Assembly (NCBI RefSeq): GCF_900088535.1
Contig: NZ_LT578417.1
Span: 1,054,001-1,118,000, forward strand
DNA: 64,000 nt
Source of the DNA: Cyanobium sp. NIES-981
GTDB taxonomy: Bacteria; Cyanobacteriota; Cyanobacteriia; PCC-6307; Cyanobiaceae
Reading direction: 5' to 3'
Positions 54,102-64,000 of the stretch are shown piece by piece; positions within the stretch are counted from its first letter, which is position 1, and every line of letters starts with the position of its first letter. Under the pieces are notes generated by a model. It did not search any database, was not told where the DNA came from, and worked only from the letters and a program-made list of their open reading frames with translations. The position numbers and the translations under genes are program-made.

Positions 54102-54326
54102 TCGACAACCAGCTGAAAAAGACCTGATGAAAGCGATCAGCTGAAGCCGGTGCTCTGACCGGACCCGGCAGGTTTGGAGCCTCTCCATCGCCGCACTGGG
54201 CATTCCAGGCCCGTGGATCACCGGTCTGGCGATCTCCGTATCAGCACGAGGTTTCGGCAGCAGGGTCGGCTTCGGCAGCAGGTTGCGCGCCATGCTCGCA
54301 GGGCACGCCCTGGTCTGCTGGCGACC

Positions 54327-56208
<1,882 letters not shown>

Positions 56209-56232
56209 CCGATCCCCAGTCCGGAACTCCAG

Positions 56233-56256
56233 GCCCGCCAACCGGCGGGCTTTTTT
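56233..56256 (+). terminator. Intrinsic terminator after petH
   Basis: GCCCGCC (56233-56239), loop AACC, GGCGGGC (56244-56250), then six T (56251-56256). Confidence 0.93.
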
Positions 56257-56346
56257 CGTGTTCGCACACACAGACGGTCACAAAGCCACCGGGGGCATGG
56301 GAAAGCCCGCCGGCGCCGTTAAACCAGAGGGATCAGCCTGAGCCCC

Positions 56347-57870
56347 ATGGCCGCCGTTCTCACCAACCCGTTGCGGGTGGGCCTCCGCCAGGAACGGGTG
56401 ATTCCGCCGCAGATCATCGTGATCTTCGGTGCCAGCGGCGACCTCACCCACCGCAAGCTGGTGCCGGCCCTGTTCGAACTGCACCGCCAGCGCCGTCTGC
56501 CCAGCGAGTTCGCCGTGCTGGGCTGTGCCCGGCGGCCCTGGAGCGATGAGGAGTTCCGCTCCCGCATGGCCGCCTCCCTGGCCGACGCCATCGCCGCCGA
56601 TCCCCAGGCCTGGGAGCAGTTCTCCGCCGGGCTGTTCTACGAACCCGCCGACCTCTCCAACCCCGCCACGATCGTGACGCTGGGCGAGCGGCTCGATGAC
56701 ATCGACCGGGCCCGCGCCACCCGCGGCAACCGCACCTTCTACCTCTCGGTGTCGCCGGCCTTCTACGGCAGCGGCACCCGCTCCCTGGCCGCGGCCGGCC
56801 TGCTCAGCGACCCGGAGCGCAGCCGGGTGGTGATCGAGAAGCCCTTCGGCACCGACTACGCCAGCGCCCAGGAACTCAACCGGGTGGTGCTGGGCTGCGC
56901 CAAGGAGAAGCAGATCTTCCGGATCGACCACTACCTCGGCAAGGAAACGGTCCAGAACATCCTGGTGCTGCGCTTCGCCAACACCATCTTCGAGCCGATC
57001 TGGAACCGCAACTACATCGCCAACGTGCAGATCACGGCGGCAGAAACCGTGGGGGTGGAGGAGCGGGCCGGCTACTACGAAACCTCCGGCGCCCTGCGGG
57101 ACATGGTGCAGAACCACCTCACCCAGATGCTGGCCCTCACCACCATGGAGCCGCCCGGCCGCTTCGACGCCGAGGCCATCCGCAACGAGAAGGCCAAGGT
57201 GCTGCAGGCGGCCCAGCTGGCCAACCCCGGTGAACCCTGGAAATGCTGTGTGCGGGGGCAGTACAGCCCCGGCGGCAGCAGGAACAGCCCCATCACCGGC
57301 TACCGGGAGGAGCCGGGGGTGAACCCCAACAGCACCACCGAGACCTACGTGGCGATGAAGCTGTTCATCAACAACTGGCGCTGGCAGGGGGTGCCGTTCT
57401 ACCTGCGCACCGGCAAGCGGCTGCCCAAGCGCCTCTCCGAGGTGGTGCTCACCTTCCGGGAGGCGCCGGTGCACCTGTTCGATGCGGCCGCAGGGGCCCC
57501 GACGCCCAACCAGCTGATCCTGCGCATCCAGCCCGATGAGGGGGCGGAGATCAAGTTCGAGGTGAAGGCCCCCGGTTCCGGCATGCGCAGCCGCCCGGTG
57601 GACATGGCCTTCAGCTACGACGACTCCTTCGGCGAACCCAGCGATGAGGGCTACGTGCGGCTGCTGGCCGACGCCATGCTGGGGGAACCCACCCTCTACA
57701 CCCGCAGCGACGAAGTGGAAGCGGCCTGGCGGCTCTACACGCCGCTGCTGGAGGTGCTGGAGGAATCGCCCTGGCAGCTGCCGGTGCACCCCTACGAAGC
57801 CCGCACCTGGGGCCCCGCCGCCGCCGACAACCTGCTGGCCGAAGACGACCTGGTGTGGCGGCGCCCCTGA
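56347..57870 (+). CDS. zwf: Glucose-6-phosphate 1-dehydrogenase
   Basis: The 507-residue protein has the NADP-binding GASGDLTHRKLVPALFEL near residue 28, EKPFGTDYASA and the active-site RIDHYLGKETVQN. It oxidises glucose-6-P, the entry to the oxidative pentose phosphate pathway that supplies NADPH at night. The separation from petH by a terminator implies its own promoter within 56257-56346. OpcA, its allosteric activator, is next. Confidence 0.97.
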   Translation: MAAVLTNPLRVGLRQERVIPPQIIVIFGASGDLTHRKLVPALFELHRQRRLPSEFAVLGCARRPWSDEEFRSRMAASLADAIAADPQAWEQFSAGLFYEPADLSNPATIVTLGERLDDIDRARATRGNRTFYLSVSPAFYGSGTRSLAAAGLLSDPERSRVVIEKPFGTDYASAQELNRVVLGCAKEKQIFRIDHYLGKETVQNILVLRFANTIFEPIWNRNYIANVQITAAETVGVEERAGYYETSGALRDMVQNHLTQMLALTTMEPPGRFDAEAIRNEKAKVLQAAQLANPGEPWKCCVRGQYSPGGSRNSPITGYREEPGVNPNSTTETYVAMKLFINNWRWQGVPFYLRTGKRLPKRLSEVVLTFREAPVHLFDAAAGAPTPNQLILRIQPDEGAEIKFEVKAPGSGMRSRPVDMAFSYDDSFGEPSDEGYVRLLADAMLGEPTLYTRSDEVEAAWRLYTPLLEVLEESPWQLPVHPYEARTWGPAAADNLLAEDDLVWRRP

Positions 57871-57920
57871 GCCCCATCGCCTGATCCTGCCCATTCCCCA
57901 CCCTGCCGCGGCTCCCGCTG

Positions 57921-59231
57921 ATGTCTGCCCAGCTCACCCTTCAGGCCCCCACCGCCCTTCCCCCCGCCGACGTGGCCCCCTACCTGGAGAAGCTCTGGGG
58001 GGAAGATCTGCAGCACACCAGCGGCGCGGCCACCTTCAGCCTGGTGGTGTACGAGCCCTCCTGGCTGCAGCAGCAGCTGATCCGCACCGGCCGCGTGGCC
58101 GGGCCCCTCACAGGCCTGCTCGACCGTGACCTGATCGCCGCGGCCAAGGAGGCGGTGCCGGTGCTGGACCTGCCGTTCAGCACGGCGGTGATGGATCAGC
58201 GCCTGGCCTGGCGGCTGGGCCAGCAGCCGGGCGACGCCCGCGCAGAGGACCTGCGCGGCCAGTTCGTGGATGCGGCCATCAGCGCCCACATGCCGCGGCG
58301 GCTGATCACGCTGGCCCCCACCCTGGAGGAGTCGCGGCCGCTCGAAACCCTGGTGGCGGCTTACTGCCCCCTGCCGGACGAGGGCGGCGGCGGCCCGGCC
58401 TGCGGCGATGTGGTGGTGCTGCGGGGCGGCCGGGAGGTGATCAAGAACAAGCTCGATCTGGTGCTGCCGCTGATCAGCGACGACCTGCCCTGCTGGGTGT
58501 GGTGGAACAGCAGCCTGGACGAAGCCCCGGAACTGCTGGAGGCCCTGGCTCCACCCCCACGCCGGCTGGTGGTGGACAGCTCCCTGGGCCAGCCGCGGCG
58601 CTGCATCGACGTGCTGGTGGACCGGATCGCCAGCGGCCAGGCCGTGAACGACCTCAACTGGCTGCGGCTGCGCAGCTGGCGCGAGTCGCTGGCGATGGTG
58701 TTTGATCCGCCCTCGCGCCGCAACGCCCTCGACCACGTGGTGCAGCTGGACATCGACGTGGAGGGCGATCACCCGCTCAAGGGCCTGCTGCTGGCGGCCT
58801 GGCTGGCCGACCGGCTGGGCTGGGAGCTGGTGGAGTCGTACGGGGTGGAGACCGACTGGGCCGGCACCCGGCGGGAGAAGGGCATCGGGGCCGAGTTCCG
58901 CCGCCGCGATGGCTCGGCCCTGCAGTTCCGGCTCATGCCCGTGCCGGTGGGCAGCCCCAAGATCCACCCGGGGGCCCTGGTGGGCCTGCGCCTGATCTGC
59001 GCGCCGGAGGGGCGGCCGCCCCTGTGCGTGATCCTCTGCTCCGAGTCGGGGGGCTGCATGCGGCTGGAGGCCGGCGGCATGGCCTCGATGGAGCTGGCGG
59101 AAGACGTGGTGCCCCTGCCCAATGAGAGCGAGGAGGAGGAGCTGGCCCGCCTGCTCTCCGGCGGCCACGACACCACCAACCCGCTGCTGGCCGCCGCGGC
59201 CCCGATCGCTGCCAAGCTGCTCCCCAGCTAG
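57921..59231 (+). CDS. opcA: Glucose-6-phosphate dehydrogenase assembly protein OpcA
   Basis: The 436-residue protein begins about 50 bp after zwf and matches cyanobacterial OpcA: SAQLTLQAPTALPPADVAPYLEKLW, CPLPDEGGGGPACGDVVVL, LPCWVWWNSSLDEAPELLEAL and VVDSSLGQPRRCIDVL. OpcA binds G6PDH tetramers, raises activity and takes part in redox control. Linkage with zwf is the rule in cyanobacteria. The start is ATG 57921. Confidence 0.95.
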   Translation: MSAQLTLQAPTALPPADVAPYLEKLWGEDLQHTSGAATFSLVVYEPSWLQQQLIRTGRVAGPLTGLLDRDLIAAAKEAVPVLDLPFSTAVMDQRLAWRLGQQPGDARAEDLRGQFVDAAISAHMPRRLITLAPTLEESRPLETLVAAYCPLPDEGGGGPACGDVVVLRGGREVIKNKLDLVLPLISDDLPCWVWWNSSLDEAPELLEALAPPPRRLVVDSSLGQPRRCIDVLVDRIASGQAVNDLNWLRLRSWRESLAMVFDPPSRRNALDHVVQLDIDVEGDHPLKGLLLAAWLADRLGWELVESYGVETDWAGTRREKGIGAEFRRRDGSALQFRLMPVPVGSPKIHPGALVGLRLICAPEGRPPLCVILCSESGGCMRLEAGGMASMELAEDVVPLPNESEEEELARLLSGGHDTTNPLLAAAAPIAAKLLPS

Positions 59232-59282
59232 CGCCCTGCGCCCCACCATCCTGCGCCCCGCCATCCTGCGCACCTCCGGCCC

Positions 59283-60788
59283 TTGCCCTGCCTGATCGCG
59301 GCCCCCTGCAGCGGCAGCGGCAAGACCCTGCTCACCCTGAGCCTGGCGGCCCTGGCCCGCCAGCGGGGCCTGCGGCTGCAGCCTTTCAAGGTGGGGCCCG
59401 ACTACCTCGACCCGCAGCTGCTCAGCCAGGTGAGCGGGCTGCCCTGCCGCAACCTCGACCCCATCCTGTGCGGCGAGGCCTGGGTGCGGCGCTGCTTCCA
59501 CTGGCACGGCAGCCGGGCCGATCTGGCGCTGGTGGAGGGGGTGATGGGCCTGTTCGACGGGCGGGGCCCCGGCAGCGAGGGCAGCTCGGCGGCGGTGGCC
59601 GCCCTGCTGGATCTGCCGGTGGTGCTGGTGGTGGAGGCCTCCCGCCAGGCCGGCTCACTGGCGGCCCTGGTGCGGGGCTTCCGCGACCACGGCCCGCCGC
59701 CGGTGCGGCTGGCCGGGGTGGTGCTGAACCGGGTGAACAGCGCGCGGCACCGGCAGCTGCTGGCGGAAGCCCTCGAGGCCATCGCCGTGCCCCTGCTGGG
59801 CGTGCTGCCCAGCGATCCGGCCCTGGACTGGCCCGAGCGCCACCTGGGGCTGCTGCCGCCCCAGGAGCAGGCCGACCTGCCCGAGCGCCAGCAGGCCTGG
59901 GCGGCTCTGGCGGAGCGCCACCTGGATCTGGAGCAGCTCTGGCCCCTGCTGGCCCCGGCGGCGCCGGCCAGCGGCCCCGGGCACGGGGATCCGATCGACT
60001 GGCTGCTGGGCTCCCACTCCCCATCCCGGTCCGGCCACCACAGGATGGGTTCGGGAACCGGGATGGCGTCCGGGAGCGGAATGCTTTCGGGGCCCCTGCC
60101 GGTGGCCGTGGCCCAGGACGCGGCGTTTCACTTCCGCTACCCGGAAGCCGATGAGCTGCTGCGGGGCTGCGGGCTCGATCCCCGGCCCTGGAGCCCACTG
60201 GCGGACGAGCCCCTGCCACCGGGCACCAGGGCCGTGCTGCTGCCGGGGGGCTATCCGGAACTCCATGCCGCCCCACTGGCGGCGGCGGGCCGCAGCCTCG
60301 CAGCCCTGCGGCAGGCGGCCAGGACTGGCCTGCCGATCGCGGCCGAATGCGGCGGGCTGCTGCTGCTGGGCGAAACCCTCGGCGATCCCGAGGGCCGGAC
60401 CCACCCCATGGCCGGCGTGCTGCCGTTCTCGGCCCGGCGCGGAGCGCTCAGCCTCGGCTACCGCGAGGCCCTGGCCGGCAGCGATGGCCTGCTGGTGCGG
60501 CGCGGGGAGAGCTTCCGCGGCCATGAGTTCCACCGCTGGCAGCTGCAGACGGTGACGGACGGGGGAGGGCTGTGGCAGCTTGAAGGCTGGGGGAGCCCTC
60601 GCCGGAGCGAAGGATGGACAACACCGACCCTGCACGCCAGCTGGCTGCATCTCCACTGGGCTGGATGCCCGCGGATTCCTTCCCGGCTGGCCGCCGCAGC
60701 CGCGAGCGCCGCAGTGGCACCCGCCCGCAGCCTTCCTTCCCATCGGGTGCTTCCGGATGGCGGGGACCGGCAGAGCGCTGGCGCCTGA
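59283..60788 (+). CDS. cobB: Cobyrinate a,c-diamide synthase
   Basis: The 501-residue protein combines a P-loop amide ligase half (LIAAPCSGSGKTLLTLSLAAL, KVGPDYLDPQL, VEGVMGLFDG) with a C-terminal class I glutamine amidotransferase (IAAECGGLLLLGETL nucleophile Cys, late SWLHLHWAG His). It amidates the a and c side chains of cobyrinate in the anaerobic B12 or pseudo-B12 route, consistent with cbiT at 29646. Start is TTG 59283. The ~30 residues after the last conserved block are over the start of the acylphosphatase gene. Confidence 0.93.
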   Translation: MPCLIAAPCSGSGKTLLTLSLAALARQRGLRLQPFKVGPDYLDPQLLSQVSGLPCRNLDPILCGEAWVRRCFHWHGSRADLALVEGVMGLFDGRGPGSEGSSAAVAALLDLPVVLVVEASRQAGSLAALVRGFRDHGPPPVRLAGVVLNRVNSARHRQLLAEALEAIAVPLLGVLPSDPALDWPERHLGLLPPQEQADLPERQQAWAALAERHLDLEQLWPLLAPAAPASGPGHGDPIDWLLGSHSPSRSGHHRMGSGTGMASGSGMLSGPLPVAVAQDAAFHFRYPEADELLRGCGLDPRPWSPLADEPLPPGTRAVLLPGGYPELHAAPLAAAGRSLAALRQAARTGLPIAAECGGLLLLGETLGDPEGRTHPMAGVLPFSARRGALSLGYREALAGSDGLLVRRGESFRGHEFHRWQLQTVTDGGGLWQLEGWGSPRRSEGWTTPTLHASWLHLHWAGCPRIPSRLAAAAASAAVAPARSLPSHRVLPDGGDRQSAGA

Positions 60789-61039
60789 CCGTGGACGGCA
60801 AGGTGCAGGGGGTGGGCTACCGCGCCGCCTGCTGTGCCCGCGCCCAGGATCTCGGCCTGGGGGGCTGGGTGCGCAACCTCCCCGATGGCCGGGTGGAGCT
60901 GGAGGCCGAGGGCGGCCACCAGCAGCTGAACGACCTGCGGCTCTGGTGTGAGTTCGGGCCTCCCGGTGCCGAGGTGCAGCGTGTCACCAGCCTGCCGGTG
61001 GGCACCACGGGGGAGGACTGGTTCGAAGTGCGTCCCTGA
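60614..61039 (+). CDS. acyP: Acylphosphatase with N-terminal extension
   Basis: The C-terminal 90 residues are acylphosphatase: RLTVDGKVQGVGYRAACCARAQDLGLGGWVRNLPDGRVELEAEGG, with the phosphate-binding Arg in GVGYR and the catalytic Asn in WVRN. It hydrolyses acyl phosphates. ATG 60614 has GGAG at a good distance (60603-60606) but yields a 50-residue extension that overlaps cobB by 175 bp in another frame. GTG 60791 avoids overlap but would delete most of the first beta strand. I prefer 60614. Confidence 0.8.
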   Translation: MDNTDPARQLAASPLGWMPADSFPAGRRSRERRSGTRPQPSFPSGASGWRGPAERWRLTVDGKVQGVGYRAACCARAQDLGLGGWVRNLPDGRVELEAEGGHQQLNDLRLWCEFGPPGAEVQRVTSLPVGTTGEDWFEVRP

Positions 61040-61099
61040 GCGGCGGGCATCCGCCGCCGGCAGTGCTGCAATGGAGCCCCCGCCCCAGCCCTGGCTCCC

Positions 61100-61810
61100 A
61101 TGACCCTGGCCGCCCTGGATGGCTCCACCACCCAACTGCTGGAGGAAATCGGAGCCTTCGGCCTGGCGGTGGCCCTTTCCCCCGCCCACATCGTGCTGCT
61201 GCTGCTGGTGCTGCTGGGCGAGCGGCCCCGCCTGCGGGGCACGGCCTTCGTGCTGGCCTGGCTGGCCACCAGCGCCCTGGTGGTGGCGGCTCTCCTCACG
61301 GTGGGACACGGGCTGCTGCTCAGCATGGAGCGGGGCAGTGCCCACCGCACCGGGCTCGATCTGATCGCGGCCGGAGGGCTGCTCGGCCTGGGCCTGCGGG
61401 AACTGCTCAACCGCAGCGCCGAAGCCGCCACGCCGGGCTGGGCCGACAAGCTCGAGCAGTTCTGTGCCCTGCCCCTGCCCCTGCTGCTGGCGCTGAGTTC
61501 AGCGTTTCAGATCGCCAGCCCGGATGATCTGTTCCTGTTCGCCAGAACCGCCGCCGGCGTGCTGGAGGCGAAGCTGGGGCCGGGCCAGGAGGTGCTGGCC
61601 ACCGTGCTGTTCAGCCTGGTGAGCAGCCTGCTGCTGCTGGCGCCGCTGCTGGCCCTACTGCTGCTCGGCCCCGAGCGGATGCTGCCGCAGCTGCGGCGGG
61701 GGAAAACCTGGCTGCTGGCCCGGGGTGACGCCGTGGTGGGGCTGGTGAGCCTCGCTCTGGCTGGGTATCTGGGCTGGCAGGGCATCGAGGGCCTGCAGCT
61801 GAGGCTCTAG
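61100..61810 (+). CDS. GAP-family polytopic membrane protein
   Basis: The 236-residue protein has six hydrophobic helices and the layout of the GAP/Sap family of small exporters: LAVALSPAHIVLLLLVLLGERPRLRGTAFVLAWLATSALVV, then LPLPLLLALSSAFQIASPDDLFLFARTAAGV and a C-terminal helix pair. Mycobacterial relatives help place glycolipids in the envelope; here the cargo is unknown. It follows acyP by 60 bp. Its TAG stop shares CTAG with the convergent helicase. Confidence 0.72.
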   Translation: MTLAALDGSTTQLLEEIGAFGLAVALSPAHIVLLLLVLLGERPRLRGTAFVLAWLATSALVVAALLTVGHGLLLSMERGSAHRTGLDLIAAGGLLGLGLRELLNRSAEAATPGWADKLEQFCALPLPLLLALSSAFQIASPDDLFLFARTAAGVLEAKLGPGQEVLATVLFSLVSSLLLLAPLLALLLLGPERMLPQLRRGKTWLLARGDAVVGLVSLALAGYLGWQGIEGLQLRL

Positions 61811-63321
61811 GAGCGGTTCTCGGCAGGCGGCGCCGGGCCCTCGGGGCCCTCGGCATCCGCCAGCCAGCTCCCCCACAGGGCCTCCTCGGCCCCGGGCTCC
61901 CCATTCCGCGCCACCAGGGCCACCGAGGCACTGGCCCGGCTCACGGCCACATAGAGGAGCTGGCGCCGCAGCAGCGGATCCCGGGGCAGGAACACATCCC
62001 CGTCCACGAACACCTGAGCGAAGGTGCTCCCCTGGCTGCGGTGGACGGTGAGCACCGCCGCAGGTCCCAGCGCCGCGAAGGCATCCCGCAGCAGGAAGAA
62101 CCGCCGCCACAGCGCCCGCCCCCCCTGCCTGCCGGCCTGCTGGGCCTGCAGCCGCAAGCGAGCCAGCACCGCGTCGATGGCGGCGCGATCGGGCGAGCCC
62201 AGCGGGGGCAGGAGCCGCAGGTTGATCTGGCTGTCGCCGGTGTCCACCGCGGCGTTGAGGGTGGCGATCACCGGCACGGCGGCCGTTCCGCCCAGATCGG
62301 CGCTGGTGAGCCCGAATCCGGCCAGATCACAGCGCTCGGGCGTCACATCGCGCACCACCACCTCCCGGTTGGAGCCGAGCACCATGTCGGGTTCCTCGCC
62401 GGCCTCCTCCCCTTCCCGGCAGGCCGGGGCCATCACGGCGCTGCGGGTGATCAGCACCTCACCGGGCAGCACGGGCACCTGGTCGGCCATGGCACCGTGC
62501 AGGGCCCGGCGGGCGATCGGCACCAGCTGCTCCAGGGAGCGGTTCGTGTAGCAGAGGATGCGGGCCTGATCCGGATCATCCGCCGCCGCGCTGCGGCGCA
62601 GGGCCTCCTGGGCCAGCTCCAGCCACTGGGGCCGCCGCAGCAGCGCCACCTCCCCCACGGGGGTGCGCACGGGGGGCAGGGCCGGCGGCAGGCGGCAGGG
62701 CAGCACCTGCTCGCGGATGCCCCGGGCCAGCCGCAGCACGGGCCCCTGGTGCCGCACCACCTCGGTGAGCTGGGCCGTCGTCGCCCGGCCGAGGCTGAAC
62801 ACCGCACTGCTCGGCTCCCCCACCGGCGGCAGCTGGGCCGGATCCCCCACGAACACCAGCCGGGTGCGGAAGGGGTGGGCACAGCGCAGCGTGATCTCCA
62901 GCAGGGTGCTGTCCACCATCGAGGCCTCATCCACCAGCACCAGGCCCAGATGCTCCAGGGCGGCGGCGGTCTGCTCCGTTTCCTCGCAGCGTTCCCGCTC
63001 ACCCTGGCGCCGCAGCTTGAGCCGCAGCAGCCGGTGAATCGTGGAGGGGTACCAGGTGGGCGTGAGACCGGCGCGGGCCAGGTGGCTGCGCAGCACGCCC
63101 ACGGCCTTGTGGGTGGGGGCCACCACGGTCCAGCACAGGCCCTGGGCCTCCACCTGGGCCAGGAAAGCCATGGACAGGAACGTCTTGCCGGTGCCGGCGT
63201 AGCCGCTGAGCACGAAGGGCACGCCCTGGGCCGGCTGCGCCAGCCAGGCGCCGAAGCTGGCGCTGGCCTGCTGCTGCCCGGTCGTCAGGGGGGGATCGGG
63301 GAAGCGGGTGGCGGGTCCCAA
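61807..63321 (-). CDS. RecD-like superfamily 1 DNA helicase
   Basis: The 504-residue protein shows Walker A in LSGYAGTGKTFLSMAFL, Walker B LVLVDEASMVD, FVGDPAQLPPVGEPSS (motif III), LTVHRSQGSTFAQVFVDGD (motif V) and LLYVAVSRASASVALVAR (motif VI). It lacks the long N-terminal region of RecD2 and is the short UvrD/RecD form common in cyanobacteria, probably a 5'-3' helicase in repair. It is a separate gene from the RecD-like fragment at the window start. Confidence 0.9.
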   Translation of the reverse strand: MGPATRFPDPPLTTGQQQASASFGAWLAQPAQGVPFVLSGYAGTGKTFLSMAFLAQVEAQGLCWTVVAPTHKAVGVLRSHLARAGLTPTWYPSTIHRLLRLKLRRQGERERCEETEQTAAALEHLGLVLVDEASMVDSTLLEITLRCAHPFRTRLVFVGDPAQLPPVGEPSSAVFSLGRATTAQLTEVVRHQGPVLRLARGIREQVLPCRLPPALPPVRTPVGEVALLRRPQWLELAQEALRRSAAADDPDQARILCYTNRSLEQLVPIARRALHGAMADQVPVLPGEVLITRSAVMAPACREGEEAGEEPDMVLGSNREVVVRDVTPERCDLAGFGLTSADLGGTAAVPVIATLNAAVDTGDSQINLRLLPPLGSPDRAAIDAVLARLRLQAQQAGRQGGRALWRRFFLLRDAFAALGPAAVLTVHRSQGSTFAQVFVDGDVFLPRDPLLRRQLLYVAVSRASASVALVARNGEPGAEEALWGSWLADAEGPEGPAPPAENRS

Positions 63322-63330
63322 TCGTGCGGC

Positions 63331-63915
63331 TCAGGCCAACGGCAGAGGGAGCGACAAGCCCCAGCGGTGGGCCAGCTCCAGGGGCGAACCGAGCAGCACG
63401 AGCCCGGGCAGGGCGATGGCCGGGCCGAGCAGACTGCCGATCAGCACCTCCAGCCTGGTGTGGCCCAGGTTCTCCTTGAGGGGTTTGAGGATCAGGGTCG
63501 TGGGCGGGGGCTGCGGGGTGGAATCCGGCAGCTCGGAAGGCTCCCAGAGACGCACGGGCAGGCCATTCACCCGCTGGGCAGTAAGGCCGGCGGCACGACG
63601 CACACCGGAGGCGTCGTAGAGCACCACGAAGCAGAGGGTGGCCGCCAGGGCGAAGAGGGGATCGGCGAAGCCCTGCTGCCAGCCGATCGCCGCCGTGGTG
63701 CCGGTGAGCAGGGCGGAATGGCTCGAGGGCATCCCCCCCGTTTCGAACAGCACGGCGGGCCGCCAGCGGCGGTGCACCACCAGTTCGATCGCCAGCTTGG
63801 ACAGCTGGGCCAGGCCACAGGCCGCCAGGCCCCACCAGAGGGCGTCGTTGCTGAGCAGGGCCACCAGGGGCTGGCTGTCATGGGGAGCGCTGAGCAGGCC
63901 CGGCAGTCCCCTCAT
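63331..63915 (-). CDS. Divergent PAP2 / DUF212 membrane protein
   Basis: The 194-residue protein has ETGGMPSSHSALLTGTTAAIG and KENLGHTRLEVLIGSLLGPAIALPGLVLL, the two blocks of the DUF212 family, related to PAP2 phosphatases, over about four to five membrane helices. The GGMPSSHSA and GHT motifs keep His residues expected in a phosphatase site. Placement beside the GGPP synthase gene crtE (4-bp ATGA overlap) is seen widely in picocyanobacteria and would suit a prenyl-diphosphate phosphatase, an inference only. Confidence 0.88.
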   Translation of the reverse strand: MRGLPGLLSAPHDSQPLVALLSNDALWWGLAACGLAQLSKLAIELVVHRRWRPAVLFETGGMPSSHSALLTGTTAAIGWQQGFADPLFALAATLCFVVLYDASGVRRAAGLTAQRVNGLPVRLWEPSELPDSTPQPPPTTLILKPLKENLGHTRLEVLIGSLLGPAIALPGLVLLGSPLELAHRWGLSLPLPLA

Positions 63916-64000
63916 CGGTCGCGGCTGGTGATGTAGTCCGCCAGGGCCAGCAGCGGTGCCGCGCGGCCGGCGGCATCGAAGGGGGCCAGGGCCTCCTTGG
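63912..64000 (-). CDS. crtE: Geranylgeranyl diphosphate synthase, C-terminal fragment
   Basis: Only the last 28 codons are in the window: KEALAPFDAAGRAAPLLALADYITSRDR. This end (AxPLLALADYI-x-x-R) is typical of cyanobacterial CrtE, which makes the C20 precursor of carotenoids, phytol and prenylquinones. The stop overlaps the DUF212 start by 4 bp. Identification rests on the tail and the known crtE-DUF212 neighbourhood. Confidence 0.75.
   Translation of the reverse strand, partial: KEALAPFDAAGRAAPLLALADYITSRDR

Noticed and set aside
54048-54293. 81-codon minus-strand ORF
   Set aside because: It overlaps the tRNA-Glu gene and contains a duplicated Leu-Pro-Lys-Pro stretch from a small DNA repeat; no support.

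Overview
The window is a dense, very G+C-rich stretch of chromosome (about two thirds G+C or more by eye) from a phycobilisome-bearing unicellular cyanobacterium, most likely a high-GC alpha-cyanobacterium of the Synechococcus/Cyanobium group. The assignment rests on gene content: a ferredoxin-NADP reductase with an N-terminal CpcD-like phycobilisome domain (petH), the clock kinase SasA with its KaiB-like sensor domain, a PsbP-type photosystem II lipoprotein, BciB-type divinyl chlorophyllide reductase, OpcA beside glucose-6-phosphate dehydrogenase, ClpC, a group 2 sigma factor, a tRNA-Glu without encoded CCA, and several HIP1 octamers (GCGATCGC). No rRNA, CRISPR array, prophage or insertion sequence was seen.

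Layout. 1-10.2 kb: the 3' end of a RecD-like helicase, a mannose-6-phosphate-isomerase-type cupin, a DEAD-box RNA helicase behind a long leader with a small in-frame ORF, a Gly-rich RRM protein, an ABC exporter, a LytR-CpsA-Psr (LCP) protein, an FAD oxidoreductase, PsbP, RecR and LipA. 10.2-15.9 kb is the most accessory-looking part: a divergent SMR-like protein behind an unusual 15-bp repeat array, a DJ-1/PfpI protein, glutamate decarboxylase, a broken GNAT acetyltransferase, a lower-GC short-chain dehydrogenase and a nitroreductase. 15.9-22.7 kb is a long minus-strand run: a 49-residue membrane protein, a GNAT-like protein, a GST-DUF952 fusion, trhO, bioB, uppS, cdaA and lysA, several linked by 4-bp ATGA overlaps.

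22.7-34 kb: a RimI-like acetyltransferase, clpC behind two hairpins, an iron-type alcohol dehydrogenase, an alpha/beta hydrolase, a DUF2993 protein, cdsA, cbiT, an Orn/Lys/Arg-decarboxylase-fold enzyme, an ABC1/UbiB kinase and a small membrane protein. 34-41 kb: a 1390-residue DUF2339 membrane protein coupled to an M48 metalloprotease, then a group 2 sigma factor divergent from an RsuA-type pseudouridine synthase across a symmetric palindrome. 41-52.7 kb: a RodZ-like protein, malQ, bciB, a degenerate LCP protein with a Gly-X-Y tail, prs, a GH10-like glycosidase, pepN and two cyanobacterial unknowns. 52.8-64 kb: sasA, tRNA-Glu, an SRPBCC protein, petH, zwf-opcA (oxidative pentose phosphate entry), cobB, acylphosphatase, a GAP-family membrane protein, a second RecD-like helicase, a DUF212 protein and the 3' end of crtE.

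The genes are mainly housekeeping and photosynthetic: envelope synthesis (uppS, lysA, cdaA, cdsA, LCP), reductant supply (petH, zwf, opcA), pigment and cofactor synthesis (bciB, crtE, cbiT, cobB, bioB, lipA) and carbohydrate use (malQ). Packing is tight: three separate convergent gene pairs finish on the same shared CTAG. I found no obvious defence island or biosynthetic cluster. The best candidates for something new are the DUF2339-M48 pair, the sigma-factor palindrome, the 15-bp repeat array in front of the SMR-like gene, the DEAD-helicase leader ORF and the second LCP protein.
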